From a virus: a stretch of 49,440 bases of DNA. The notes below the pieces were generated by a model. It was not told the DNA's origin. It searched no databases and saw only the letters and a list, made by a program, of their open reading frames with translations. Location: positions 1-49,440 of IMG/VR virus record IMGVR_UViG_3300043448_000780. One strand, given 5' to 3'. Shown one piece after another: positions 39,078 to 47,066 of the stretch (its first letter is position 1; each line of letters begins with the position of its first letter). The translations under genes and the position numbers were made by a program.

Positions 39078-39611
39078 TCAAATGTAATAATAATTTGGGA
39101 ACGATTTACTTCTCATTCTCCAACTTGCAGTATCCCTGTGGATATCAAGTATTTTAGCACACTCTTTTACAGATTCATAAATGACTCCATCAACACAACA
39201 TTTTTTGCCCATAGATTTTGAAAGATTTTTTCTGTGCTCTTCAGTAAAAGGAACTCCTTTTCTTGGGTGAGAATTTTTAGACCAATATTCTCTTTGCGAT
39301 TTACGCATTTTATCAATAGAATCTTTAGTATGTTTTGTACCCCATAGAGAATTCAATGAAGGTTTTAACCACTCACAATATTGTCGTTCTACTGATTTAA
39401 TTTCTTCATCTTCGTGAATCCACTTAACTACTTCAATAGTAAAATTATGATATCCATACTTTAAAAAATTTTCATAAAGTTTAGGGCAATCCATTTTATT
39501 AGAAGCACACATAGTTATATGTTTAGCAAATCTAAGCATATAATTTTTTTCAGTAGAACCTATGTAATTTTCTCCTGTTATTTTATTTCGTATTTGATAA
39601 ACGCAGTTCAT
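39078..39611 (-). CDS. GIY-YIG homing endonuclease
   Basis: 177 residues. The core is MNCVYQIRNKITGENYIGST, with a catalytic-type Glu in EIKSVERQYCEWLKPSLN. A DNA-binding tail has NUMOD-like HTKDSIDKMRKSQ and PRKGVPFTEEHRKNLSK, and ends with a NUMOD1-type helix-turn-helix (SVKECAKILDIHRDTASW). Located between the 170-residue gene and gp44. A CTAAATAG sequence about 30 bp upstream may be a degenerate late promoter. Confidence 0.9.
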   Translation of the reverse strand: MNCVYQIRNKITGENYIGSTEKNYMLRFAKHITMCASNKMDCPKLYENFLKYGYHNFTIEVVKWIHEDEEIKSVERQYCEWLKPSLNSLWGTKHTKDSIDKMRKSQREYWSKNSHPRKGVPFTEEHRKNLSKSMGKKCCVDGVIYESVKECAKILDIHRDTASWRMRSKSFPNYYYI

Positions 39612-39654
39612 TTACTAAACCTCGTAGTATAATACTATTTAGCAAATGAGTTAT

Positions 39655-40167
39655 TTACACCCAAGATGGTCTCCTTTCTGGCATACGAAGATAATTAGAT
39701 GCAACCCAAGGTTTTGAAGCAATGTACCTTTTATATGCAGTAAAGGTATCAATGCTCTCATCAAATTTCCATTCTTCTGGCATTGCCCTTGCGAATGGTG
39801 TCACTTCTGGTATCTTGCCCCTTGGAAACAAGTAGAAAGCATCTACAAGAGTCTTGTAGCAGGAGTGAGTCTTATTATACCGCAAAGTGTACTCATCGCA
39901 CAAGTTGAGACCCCACTTAATCAACCAATAGGCATTATGAATGTTTTCCATTGCCCATTTGGTGCAGGGATGATTACGGAATGCACCTTTTTCAGTTTTG
40001 TAAGGGGTATGGTCAGTTTTGTACAAGTAACCATATCCGTGCCCCCATTTCTCTGATGCCACGATAGAAAGCATTTGACAACATTCTAAGGGCATCTTGA
40101 CGATGTGCTTGTCAGGAAGACAAATAGCACTCTCTGCTGGCCAAGGAGAAGTAACGAAGATGTTCAT
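39655..40167 (-). CDS. Conserved phage protein of unknown function (170 aa)
   Basis: Starts MNIFVTSPWPAESAICLPDK and continues HIVKMPLECCQMLSIVASEK, KGAFRNHPCTKWAMENIHNA, then LCDEYTLRYNKTHSCY. This pattern recurs in many T4-like phages, with conserved His/Cys/Asp residues in HIVKM.LE and NHPC. I do not know its activity. The start overlaps the stop codon of the metallopeptidase-like gene (TGATG), so I use that ATG instead of one three codons earlier. Confidence 0.78.
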   Translation of the reverse strand: MNIFVTSPWPAESAICLPDKHIVKMPLECCQMLSIVASEKWGHGYGYLYKTDHTPYKTEKGAFRNHPCTKWAMENIHNAYWLIKWGLNLCDEYTLRYNKTHSCYKTLVDAFYLFPRGKIPEVTPFARAMPEEWKFDESIDTFTAYKRYIASKPWVASNYLRMPERRPSWV

Positions 40168-40595
40168 CAGAAGCAATACTTTTGAACTACATACTTTACT
40201 TTTTCTGGTTTATCTTCCATCCAAAATGCTTCCCTATCAACATTTTTAAGTCTGGAATCGAAAGCAATCACTTTCTTTAGATCTTGTTCTTTTTGATAAC
40301 TTAAAGGCATAAGAGAAGGATTGATACCAAAAGAATCTAAAAAAGTAAATCTAGTTTTGCAAGATTGAGCAACATGAACAGACTCATGCATTAGAGTCTC
40401 ATTAACACTAGTGTGCGGATTTCCAAATTTTTTCAGAGTATCCGTACACATTGTTAGAACTCTTTTTGTACTGTCGTAGAATCCAAAAATCTGATACTTT
40501 TTACAAATTGGAGCATTTTCAACTACTCGAACTTTGTTAGATACCATTTTATAGATATCCATCTGTTGAGTAGAAAGATAAAGAAGAAATTCCAT
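40167..40595 (-). CDS. Putative zinc metallopeptidase (HExxH, 142 aa)
   Basis: Starts MEFLLYLSTQQMDIYKMVSN; the ATG overlaps the gp45 stop (TGATG). The zinc motif is ETLMHESVHVAQSCKTRF, a short zincin motif; EREAFWME-like segment DREAFWMEDKPEKVKYVV follows and may hold the third ligand. It sits directly after the clamp gene. A second small HExxH protein lies at 26814-27212. Target unknown. Confidence 0.75.
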   Translation of the reverse strand: MEFLLYLSTQQMDIYKMVSNKVRVVENAPICKKYQIFGFYDSTKRVLTMCTDTLKKFGNPHTSVNETLMHESVHVAQSCKTRFTFLDSFGINPSLMPLSYQKEQDLKKVIAFDSRLKNVDREAFWMEDKPEKVKYVVQKYCF

Positions 40596-41281
40596 CAACC
40601 GAAAGTAGAATCAGGTTCCAGAGCAATATAATAAGTCAGATTGTATTTGGTATTCGTGAATTGTGACAAAAGTTTAGAAGACACAACCACATCATAGGCA
40701 CCAGGAATAATCTTAATGTTTTCTACTTTGAAGTTGAAAGTAAACTCATCATCAGTCTCACCAACCACAATGGCATATTCATTAGAAGTATCATTCTTTT
40801 TGTCACGCACCACCAGTTTGATGACACCTGCCTCACCAATCGCAGAGAGGTCTGGCAGTTGATATACTGCTGCCGCCTTCACCAGTTTTTCCAAAGAAGT
40901 GCTATCCAGTTGGAAACAAACATCCTGAGAAGGAAGTTGAATATCTTTATCGGGAGGAGAGATAATCACATTGGGGTCGGCAAAGAAATACTTCACACGA
41001 CGCTTACCTTCTTTGATACTCAGATAAGAATCTTCTTTGAAATCAAGGTCAGGGTCGTTATGAAGACTCAGACCATTAAGAAACTGATTGAGGTCATAGA
41101 TAGCAAAGTCACGGGGGAACTCTTCAGTGATATCTGCTTCTGCCAGGATATTCTTGGCAACAGAAATCGTGCGGAGTTTGTTACCCTGCTTCACAAGAAT
41201 AGAGTTATTGATTCCAGCAAAGTTCTTGAGGATAGTCAGGGTGTTGTCAGAGAGTTTCATAGTTTTGTCTTGGAGTTTCAT
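40595..41281 (-). CDS. 45: Sliding clamp (gp45-like)
   Basis: About 228 residues with the gp45 pattern: MKLSDNTLTILKNFAGINNS, KNILAEADITEEFPRDFAIY, DLNQFLNGLSLHNDPDLDFK, and YQLPDLSAIGEAGVIKLVVR. A trimer that tethers gp43 and also activates late transcription with gp33 and gp55. The start may be ATG 41281 (MKLQDKTMKLSDNT) or ATG 41260, which matches other gp45 starts; neither has a clear ribosome binding site. Confidence 0.94.
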   Translation of the reverse strand: MKLQDKTMKLSDNTLTILKNFAGINNSILVKQGNKLRTISVAKNILAEADITEEFPRDFAIYDLNQFLNGLSLHNDPDLDFKEDSYLSIKEGKRRVKYFFADPNVIISPPDKDIQLPSQDVCFQLDSTSLEKLVKAAAVYQLPDLSAIGEAGVIKLVVRDKKNDTSNEYAIVVGETDDEFTFNFKVENIKIIPGAYDVVVSSKLLSQFTNTKYNLTYYIALEPDSTFG

Positions 41282-41283
41282 AA

Positions 41284-41637
41284 TCAACGGAATTCGGTCA
41301 AACCATTATCTTTACGAGAATAATGCCCATCAAAGTGAAGCAGAAGCATAGCATAATGAATCACTTTGAGAAGATCACGCTTGTTGCGACCATCCTTATC
41401 ACCATAGCGACTTCCATACTTCAGGATGTTCGCCTGGCAGAATCCAGGAGCAAGGTCTTTAGCAGCCATCAAGTCAATCGTTTGAATGTCCTGATACTGC
41501 TGATTGTGACCACAATAGTGACTTCCGTAGGTGCTAGTCACATAGTCTTCAATATCTTTAAGAATTTTATCTTCGTTGTATTTCCAGAGATGATTAGTGT
41601 TTTCAGGCATAGTAATAGTAAAGGTTGAATCACTCAT
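41284..41637 (-). CDS. DUF3310-like protein (117 aa)
   Basis: Start chosen at ATG 41635-41637 (MSDSTFTITMPENTNHLWKY), because an earlier ATG lies in a terminator hairpin. The pattern HNQQYQDIQTIDLMAAKDLA then GFCQANILKYGSRYGDKDGR and DLLKVIHYAMLLLHF matches DUF3310, a family of small phage proteins sometimes annotated as nucleotide kinases. Role unknown. Lies 2 bp before gp45. Confidence 0.75.
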   Translation of the reverse strand: MSDSTFTITMPENTNHLWKYNEDKILKDIEDYVTSTYGSHYCGHNQQYQDIQTIDLMAAKDLAPGFCQANILKYGSRYGDKDGRNKRDLLKVIHYAMLLLHFDGHYSRKDNGLTEFR

Positions 41638-41640
41638 AAA

Positions 41641-41665
41641 GGGAAGGCACATTTTTTACCTTCCC
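41641..41665 (-). terminator. Terminator after the CobS-like gene
   Basis: On the minus strand GGGAAGG...CCTTCCC followed by TTTATG, 9 bp past the stop codon of the AAA+ gene. The T-tract is short, so some read-through into gp45 is likely. Confidence 0.6.
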
Positions 41666-41673
41666 CAATTATA

Positions 41674-42765
41674 TCAGGATTGTGCTTTCTGGTCAACAGG
41701 CATTTGGAAGTCAGCATCTACTTTATCGTACAGTTCCAGAAAGGACTGTTTGGTTTCGTCATCAAATCGATTGACGCACACTTGGATTGCCTTTGCCTTG
41801 TCTTGGAAGATGCTGTAGGCACGGATAATGTGGACCAGACGACGGGTGCTGATGATCTCCTCAATACCACCATCGTAGAATGTTTTCCGGATGATGTCCG
41901 CCCAATCGCAAAGTCGCTTGCAGAAGTCTCGGTCTTCCACACCAAGGTCCAGAGCAATACCTTCCAGGATCTTCTGCTCGGTCGCAGGGGCAGGATAAGA
42001 CTGCTCGAAGGTCACAGGGAAACGCTCAAGGAATGCTTCGTTCAAAACATTGGTGCCGATGAAACGACCATCATCAGAACCTTTACCTTTGGTGTTGGCG
42101 GTAGCGAACACATTGAAACCAGAAGCAGGTTTCACGAAGCGACCAATCTTCTTAAGGAATACACCTTTACCTTCCAGAATGGATTGCAGGCACAGGATCT
42201 TGTTAGAAGCAAGGTCAATCTCATCCAGCAAGAGAATAGCACCACGCTCAAGTGCCTCAATCACTGGACCATTGTGCCATGCAGTTTCACCATTCACCAG
42301 ACGGAAACCACCGATCAGATCATCTTCGTCAGTTTCGATAGTGATGTTGACACGAATCAGTTCACGCTTCAGTTGAGCACATGCTTGCTCCACACCGAAC
42401 GTTTTACCATTACCCGAAAGACCCGTAATGAACGTAGGATAAAAGAGATTGGACTGAATAATTTTTTTGATATCGTTAAAATTACCAAACTTGACGAAGG
42501 TATCATCTTTATCAGGAATGAGATTTTGTTCCATAGTAGGAAGGGCCGCAGGTGCTTGATAAGAACGCTCAATCTCTTCAACACGTTCTTGCGTCACTTC
42601 AAGGTTCCAACGACCACGAGCAGTCTTGTAGTTAGCAAGCTTATTGGAGATTGTCTGGTAGTTAGCACCATTCATCGCACACCAAGCACGAATATCCGCA
42701 GCAGTCACAGAGTCTCCATACAGACTTTGGAGCGAAGTGCGAATGTAATCAGCAGAGAGTGACAT
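41674..42765 (-). CDS. cobS: MoxR/CobS-like AAA+ ATPase
   Basis: 363 residues, start ATG 42763-42765 (MSLSADYIRTSLQSLYGDSV). Walker A GLSGNGKTFGVEQACAQL, Walker B GAILLLDEIDLASNKIL, sensor 1 FNVFATANTKGKGSDD, arginine region NEAFLERFPVTFEQSYPAPA. Annotated as CobS (cobaltochelatase subunit) in many cyanophages. Together with the VWA protein encoded upstream it would form a MoxR-VWA chaperone/chelatase pair. Actual chelatase activity is unproven. Confidence 0.93.
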   Translation of the reverse strand: MSLSADYIRTSLQSLYGDSVTAADIRAWCAMNGANYQTISNKLANYKTARGRWNLEVTQERVEEIERSYQAPAALPTMEQNLIPDKDDTFVKFGNFNDIKKIIQSNLFYPTFITGLSGNGKTFGVEQACAQLKRELIRVNITIETDEDDLIGGFRLVNGETAWHNGPVIEALERGAILLLDEIDLASNKILCLQSILEGKGVFLKKIGRFVKPASGFNVFATANTKGKGSDDGRFIGTNVLNEAFLERFPVTFEQSYPAPATEQKILEGIALDLGVEDRDFCKRLCDWADIIRKTFYDGGIEEIISTRRLVHIIRAYSIFQDKAKAIQVCVNRFDDETKQSFLELYDKVDADFQMPVDQKAQS

Positions 42766-42809
42766 AATCAAAGTGAAGTTGTTTCGTTTCAACAAAGTAA
42801 TTATACAAG

Positions 42810-42835
42810 AAAAAAGGGGGCAACCAAGTACCCCC
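42810..42835 (-). terminator. Terminator between the CobT-like and CobS-like genes
   Basis: On the minus strand GGGGG-TACTTGGTTG-CCCCC then TTTTTT, 22 bp after the CobT-like stop codon; followed by CTTG-TATAAT, a -10 box for the CobS-like gene. Confidence 0.83.
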
Positions 42836-42856
42836 TGTGACAGTTTGGGAAGTGGT

Positions 42857-45001
42857 TCAAGCGACCAATTCCACAAACTCTCCCAGAATTTTTTTGTTCA
42901 TTTTCTTGGACTTCAGACTCTTAGCAAATGCAGATTTGATTTGAGACTTAGTTGCACACTCAGCAACCTCAAACTCAGCATCTTGAGAAAGGGCACTTGC
43001 AGACAAACCAAAGTAAGAATGATAACCAGAAGACTTGATAGTAAATGCCCTTTCCTTTTTCCAGGCATTCATCGTCTTATCATAGGTTTCACCATAAAAC
43101 CCACAATAGCGGCGAATAAAACTACCAGCATCACGGGATTCAAGAACACGAATACCGATGAAGTTGATATCAGTAAACCTATCCCGAAGATTGCGAAGCA
43201 GAACATCGGTGAACTCGTGATAATCACAATCACAAGAATAAGTCATACCAGTCTTACGGTCACGGATGAAAGCACTAGGACCGATATGTGCAGTACCCAT
43301 AAAAGGTTCTTCCTCCCAACGGCGTTGAACCTCACGGTGATACTTGAGTAGAGCACCCTCACCATCAGTCAGAATCACACACTGAACTTTCTGGAGTTTG
43401 TTTTCCTTCTGGAACTTAGGAAGAATCTGATGAAGAGAAATCAGTGCCTCATTCAGGGGAGTACCCGAAAGACTCATACCCATAGGAGCAGAGTAGTAAA
43501 CATGAGAATTATAGCGGAAAGAAGATGCAAGACGGAAGATATTCTTCATTTGCTCATCTAGAATCTTACTGTTCACTTTGCTGGTGAGAAGATTCATCAT
43601 AGAGAACCATTCACCAACCTGAACAAGACCATCCTTTTTCTTATAAGCAAGTTCTCGGATATTTGCCTTACCATCCTCACCATACTTCACCAGAGGATAA
43701 TCAGTGGTGAAAGCATAAACCTCAAAAGGAATTGCAACTTTCTTACAGAACCAAACAAGGTTGAACAGTTGCTTAACCGTATCCATCATCACTTCACTCA
43801 TAGAACCAGACCAGTCCAGAACAAACACCAGACCGTGATTCTTACCATCAGAAAGAGTAGTAACTTTCTTGAAAAGGTCTTCGTTGTATTTGTAAGTATG
43901 AAGTTTGGTGCAGTCCAGAACACCAGTGCGAGCAGTTGTAGCACGGGCATAGGAATCTGCTGCCTTGCGACACTCAAATTCTTTCACCAGATAGTTGACT
44001 TCTTTCTGAGCAGAACGCTTGAATTCTACAAAATCCTTATCAACTTCACCAAATACATCCTCAGATTTCCACTCACGGTCTACAAGGAAAGAATTCCAAG
44101 ATTCTTTACACTTATCGTGAATTTCAGAGTTAGAAACAATAATTTTATTCAGGTCAAGTTTGGGCAGTTCCAGATAGACATTCTCATGCCCATCATTGTT
44201 GATAAGATCTTTCAGTGCCTCTTCTAAAGATTCCATTGTCTTGACTTCTGGATCTTCATTATTCTCGGCACCCTGAGAAGTGGGTTGCTTCTCCTGTCCA
44301 GTTTCACTCGTTGTGGGAGGTTGAGATTCACTATCAGATCCAGGTTGGTCATTCTCACCTTCCTGCTGGTCAGAAAAATCAGAGGCAGGTTGCTGACTTG
44401 CACCAGAATCTTGCGATTCCAGATTGTCCATCGGAGTCTTAGTTTGTTCCTCTTGCTTGTGCTTGCAATACTTGTAAAGTGCCTCTGCAGCAATCAGAAC
44501 ATCAGCAAAGGTCTCAGTATCGGCAATCAGATTGATAATTTCAGTCTCCTCACCACGCTCAATCGGTACATCAACATAGTTACCAACCTTGAACCACAGG
44601 TTTGCACGGTCGGCAAGATTATAAGTATCCAGATTGTCGTCTTTGATTTGGAAGAAATCATCATCAGCAAGTTCTTTATATCCGTTATAGAAGGTCTTGG
44701 CGAGACCAGCATAACGACGCTTCATCAGTTTCTCAATACGAGCATCCTCCACCACATTCACAAACTGTGGAGGAATCTTGTGCTCCTTCAACCAGTCAAT
44801 ATTAGGGGTTTCTCTTGAGTGCCCAACTTCGTGTGCTACAAGGAGATCTACAACAGTGCTACTCGCCTTCCACATAGGAAGAGTCAATACACGAGTATGG
44901 ACATTAAAGCAAGCAGTATCTACTTTTTTATGTTCAACAACAATGTCTTCTTCCGCCAAAAGTTTGGCGAGCATTCCCTTGATTTCGTAATTAACAGTCA
45001 T
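42857..45001 (-). CDS. cobT: CobT-like VWA protein with HExxH motif (714 aa)
   Basis: The N-terminal part has a zinc-type motif VVDLLVAHEVGHSRETP (residues 48-65) and VNVVEDARIEKLMKRRYAGL, as in CobT and in VWA-metallopeptidase proteins. A Gln/Ser/Glu-rich linker (200-260) follows. The C-terminal VWA domain has the MIDAS motif VLDWSGSMSEV and ILTDGEGALL. With the CobS-like AAA+ ATPase it resembles the CobS/CobT chelatase pair; a remodelling chaperone or host-protein modification is an alternative. Confidence 0.9.
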   Translation of the reverse strand: MTVNYEIKGMLAKLLAEEDIVVEHKKVDTACFNVHTRVLTLPMWKASSTVVDLLVAHEVGHSRETPNIDWLKEHKIPPQFVNVVEDARIEKLMKRRYAGLAKTFYNGYKELADDDFFQIKDDNLDTYNLADRANLWFKVGNYVDVPIERGEETEIINLIADTETFADVLIAAEALYKYCKHKQEEQTKTPMDNLESQDSGASQQPASDFSDQQEGENDQPGSDSESQPPTTSETGQEKQPTSQGAENNEDPEVKTMESLEEALKDLINNDGHENVYLELPKLDLNKIIVSNSEIHDKCKESWNSFLVDREWKSEDVFGEVDKDFVEFKRSAQKEVNYLVKEFECRKAADSYARATTARTGVLDCTKLHTYKYNEDLFKKVTTLSDGKNHGLVFVLDWSGSMSEVMMDTVKQLFNLVWFCKKVAIPFEVYAFTTDYPLVKYGEDGKANIRELAYKKKDGLVQVGEWFSMMNLLTSKVNSKILDEQMKNIFRLASSFRYNSHVYYSAPMGMSLSGTPLNEALISLHQILPKFQKENKLQKVQCVILTDGEGALLKYHREVQRRWEEEPFMGTAHIGPSAFIRDRKTGMTYSCDCDYHEFTDVLLRNLRDRFTDINFIGIRVLESRDAGSFIRRYCGFYGETYDKTMNAWKKERAFTIKSSGYHSYFGLSASALSQDAEFEVAECATKSQIKSAFAKSLKSKKMNKKILGEFVELVA

Positions 45002-45058
45002 TAGGAGTTGTGTGATATGTGAGTATTATAGACGCCCACGACGCCCAGTAGAGCATCG

Positions 45059-46897
45059 TTAGGACACTTTTACAACTGCACCACCAGAACTTGATACTGT
45101 CGATGCTTGCTCAACAATACTTTGCACCCACTCTTCACTCATTGCACCAGCAATTGCTTGTGCTGACTTTTCATCAGAAGCAAAACCTTCCCCAAGAAGA
45201 TAATCCACAAGAAGTTCTTCACGAACTGAGCGAATATTCTCATGTTCGGATCCATGACCTCTACTGCCAGTCATTCTATGTTGAGAAAAAGTATCCCCTA
45301 CTCTTTCATCTCCACGCTTCTTTCTTTCTACTCTTCTTTTCTTTTCAAATTCATGTCTTTTTTTAGGACTCATTTTTTTCTTTGGTATTGGAAGTCCCGT
45401 AATACCCTCTTCAGTTTCGTCTTTTGCTTCGTACATTGCGTTTTCTTTCATTTTAGTAGTGTACTCCTTTCCAGCGTATTTAAAAGTTTTATCACCTCGT
45501 TCTTTATAAAATTTAAAAGCATCTTCAAAACTACTACCAATTTTGGCAACGCCAACTTTTTTTCTCTGAGCGAATCTCTGAGATGTTCCTATTCTAGTAT
45601 TAGGATCATAATAAGTTTGCCCTTTCTTAACTTCCTTAGCAGTTGTTGGGAATTTAGGCGCTTTATCTGGAGTTCCAGGTGCAGTTGATCTTGGGGATGC
45701 CATATCAGCACCAACTCCCAAAGCGGTAGCACCAGCAACAGTTGCACCCAATCTCTTCAATCCTTTGAAAGACTTTGGAATATTAGTAGATCCACCAGAT
45801 GAGTTTTCTGTAGGTTTAGGTGCCTTTGTACGAACTAGTGCTCCTGCTGGTTCAGCAGACTTAGTTGCCTTAGGAATTGCTTCAGGTTTAAAAGTTGGTT
45901 TAGGTGCTCTTGTGGAAACTAGTTCTCCTGCAGGTTCAGCAGATTTTGTTGCCTTAGGAATTGCTTCAGGTTTAAAAGTTGGTTTAGGTGCTCTTGTGGA
46001 AACTAGTTCTCCTGCAGGTTCAGCAGATTTTGTTGCCTTAGGAAGTGCTTCTGGTTTGAAGGTTGGTTTAGGTGCCTTTGTACGAACCAATGCTCCTGCA
46101 GGTTCAGCAGACTTTGTTACCTTAGGAAGTGCTTCAGGTTTAAAGGTTGGTTTAGGTGCTCTCGTAGAGACCAATGCTCCTGCAGGTTCAGCAGACTTTG
46201 TTACCTTAGGAAGTGCTTCAGGTTTAAAGGTTGGTTTAGGTGCCTTTGTACGAACCAATGCTCCTGCTGGTTCAGCAGATTTTGTTGCCTTAGGAAGTGC
46301 TTCTGGTTTGAAAGTTGGTTTTGCACTTGCAGATGTTTTTCCTGCAGAAGGAAGTGCTGGTCTAGATGGTGTACCAGATAATGCCTTAGTAGAAGATACT
46401 TTAGGTCCAGAGGGTTTAGATGGATTTATACGACTGCTAGGTGCTGTTGGTTCATTCCAAACATTAGTTGTAATCTTATTTGCACCTTTTGGAGCAGTTC
46501 TAACAGGAGTTGCTTTTACTGTTCTAACTATTGGTGCTGGAGATGGCGTAGACTTTGCAATAGTTTTTGCAATTTTAGCAGTCGATACTGGATTTAATGC
46601 TGTACTAGTAATAAGAGAATCAGTAGCTGCAGTTCTTAATGGTGTTTTTGCTCTTTTTGCAACAAATCCTGCTAATGCTTTTGCACCCTTAATTAAGGAT
46701 CCCAGACCTGCCTCATTAATAATTTCAATCATGATCTGTTTGGATTCTTCTTCAGAGTATCCTTCATTTAGAAGATATTCTAGAACCTGATCATAGATAT
46801 CAACTTCTTCCTGAACATTATTTTCCGAATGTACATCAACATGCTCATAAATCTGTTTATAAGCATCGCTTAAATCTACAAATTCCTTATCTCTCAT
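45059..46897 (-). CDS. Repeat-rich putative virion protein (612 aa)
   Basis: The N-terminus contains the shared module IYDQVLEYLLNEGYSEEESK (34-64) followed by a Gly/Ala/Lys-rich helix. A Pro/Ser/Thr linker has LSGTPSRPALPSAGKTSAS, shared with the 514-residue protein. Six copies of a 28-residue repeat (KPTFKPEALPKATKSAEP...) occupy residues 193-360. The C-terminus has LLVDYLLGEGFASDEKSAQA, then MSEEWVQSIVEQ, a second copy of the module. A late promoter precedes it. Probably a structural or packaged protein with an extended, PEVK-like spacer. Confidence 0.82.
   Translation of the reverse strand: MRDKEFVDLSDAYKQIYEHVDVHSENNVQEEVDIYDQVLEYLLNEGYSEEESKQIMIEIINEAGLGSLIKGAKALAGFVAKRAKTPLRTAATDSLITSTALNPVSTAKIAKTIAKSTPSPAPIVRTVKATPVRTAPKGANKITTNVWNEPTAPSSRINPSKPSGPKVSSTKALSGTPSRPALPSAGKTSASAKPTFKPEALPKATKSAEPAGALVRTKAPKPTFKPEALPKVTKSAEPAGALVSTRAPKPTFKPEALPKVTKSAEPAGALVRTKAPKPTFKPEALPKATKSAEPAGELVSTRAPKPTFKPEAIPKATKSAEPAGELVSTRAPKPTFKPEAIPKATKSAEPAGALVRTKAPKPTENSSGGSTNIPKSFKGLKRLGATVAGATALGVGADMASPRSTAPGTPDKAPKFPTTAKEVKKGQTYYDPNTRIGTSQRFAQRKKVGVAKIGSSFEDAFKFYKERGDKTFKYAGKEYTTKMKENAMYEAKDETEEGITGLPIPKKKMSPKKRHEFEKKRRVERKKRGDERVGDTFSQHRMTGSRGHGSEHENIRSVREELLVDYLLGEGFASDEKSAQAIAGAMSEEWVQSIVEQASTVSSSGGAVVKVS
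45818..46321 (-). repeat. Six tandem 84-bp repeats
   Basis: In-frame repeats of 84 bp, each coding KPTFKPEA(L/I)PK(A/V)TKSAEP then AG(A/E)LV(R/S)T(K/R)AP. Copies differ at few positions, and variants alternate (R-T-K versus S-T-R; L versus I), which suggests recent unequal crossing-over. Confidence 0.9.
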
Positions 46898-46917
46898 CTT
46901 TATAAAGACTTTTTAGA

Positions 46918-46956
46918 TATTTATAAAAAAGAACCGCCCCGTGAGAGGCGGTTCTT
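46918..46956 (-). promoter_or_regulatory. Fused terminator and late promoter
   Basis: On the minus strand AAGAACCGCC...GGCGGTTCTT (46929-46956) is followed by TTTT, whose end forms TATAAATA (46918-46925). It lies 20 bp before the 612-residue protein and after gp46; the stop codon of the 44-residue gene is inside the promoter. Confidence 0.85.
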
Positions 46957-47055
46957 GAGTGCTTGGCGTCTTGCCTTTGCTTGTCGGAGTGCTTGCGGTT
47001 TCAGTTTACGCTTCTGCTCCTTCTTGCTGTGATGTTGCCAGTTTGGGACTTTCAT
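46921..47055 (-). CDS. Small basic protein after gp46 (44 aa)
   Basis: ATG 47053-47055 to TAA 46921-46923. The product is MKVPNWQHHSKKEQKRKLKP, then QALRQAKARRQALKNRLSRG and GSFL, 36% Lys/Arg. The last 10 codons are the terminator hairpin, and the stop codon is part of the late box TATAAATA. It may be a real DNA- or RNA-binding peptide or a fortuitous frame; no strong ribosome binding site. Confidence 0.5.
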   Translation of the reverse strand: MKVPNWQHHSKKEQKRKLKPQALRQAKARRQALKNRLSRGGSFL

Positions 47056-47066
47056 CGGTCTTGTGC

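Noticed and set aside
41680-42762. Plus-strand open frame of 360 codons
   Set aside because: It is fully antisense to the CobS-like AAA+ gene, whose motifs are intact; the long frame is a codon-usage shadow.
45818-46321. CRISPR-like array
   Set aside because: The repeats are contiguous 84-bp coding units without unique spacers and stay in frame, so this is a protein repeat.
45765-46790. Plus-strand open frame of 341 codons with regular repeats
   Set aside because: Antisense to the repeat region of the 612-residue protein. The apparent repeats (GLGALVETSSPAGS) are the reverse reading of the 84-bp units.
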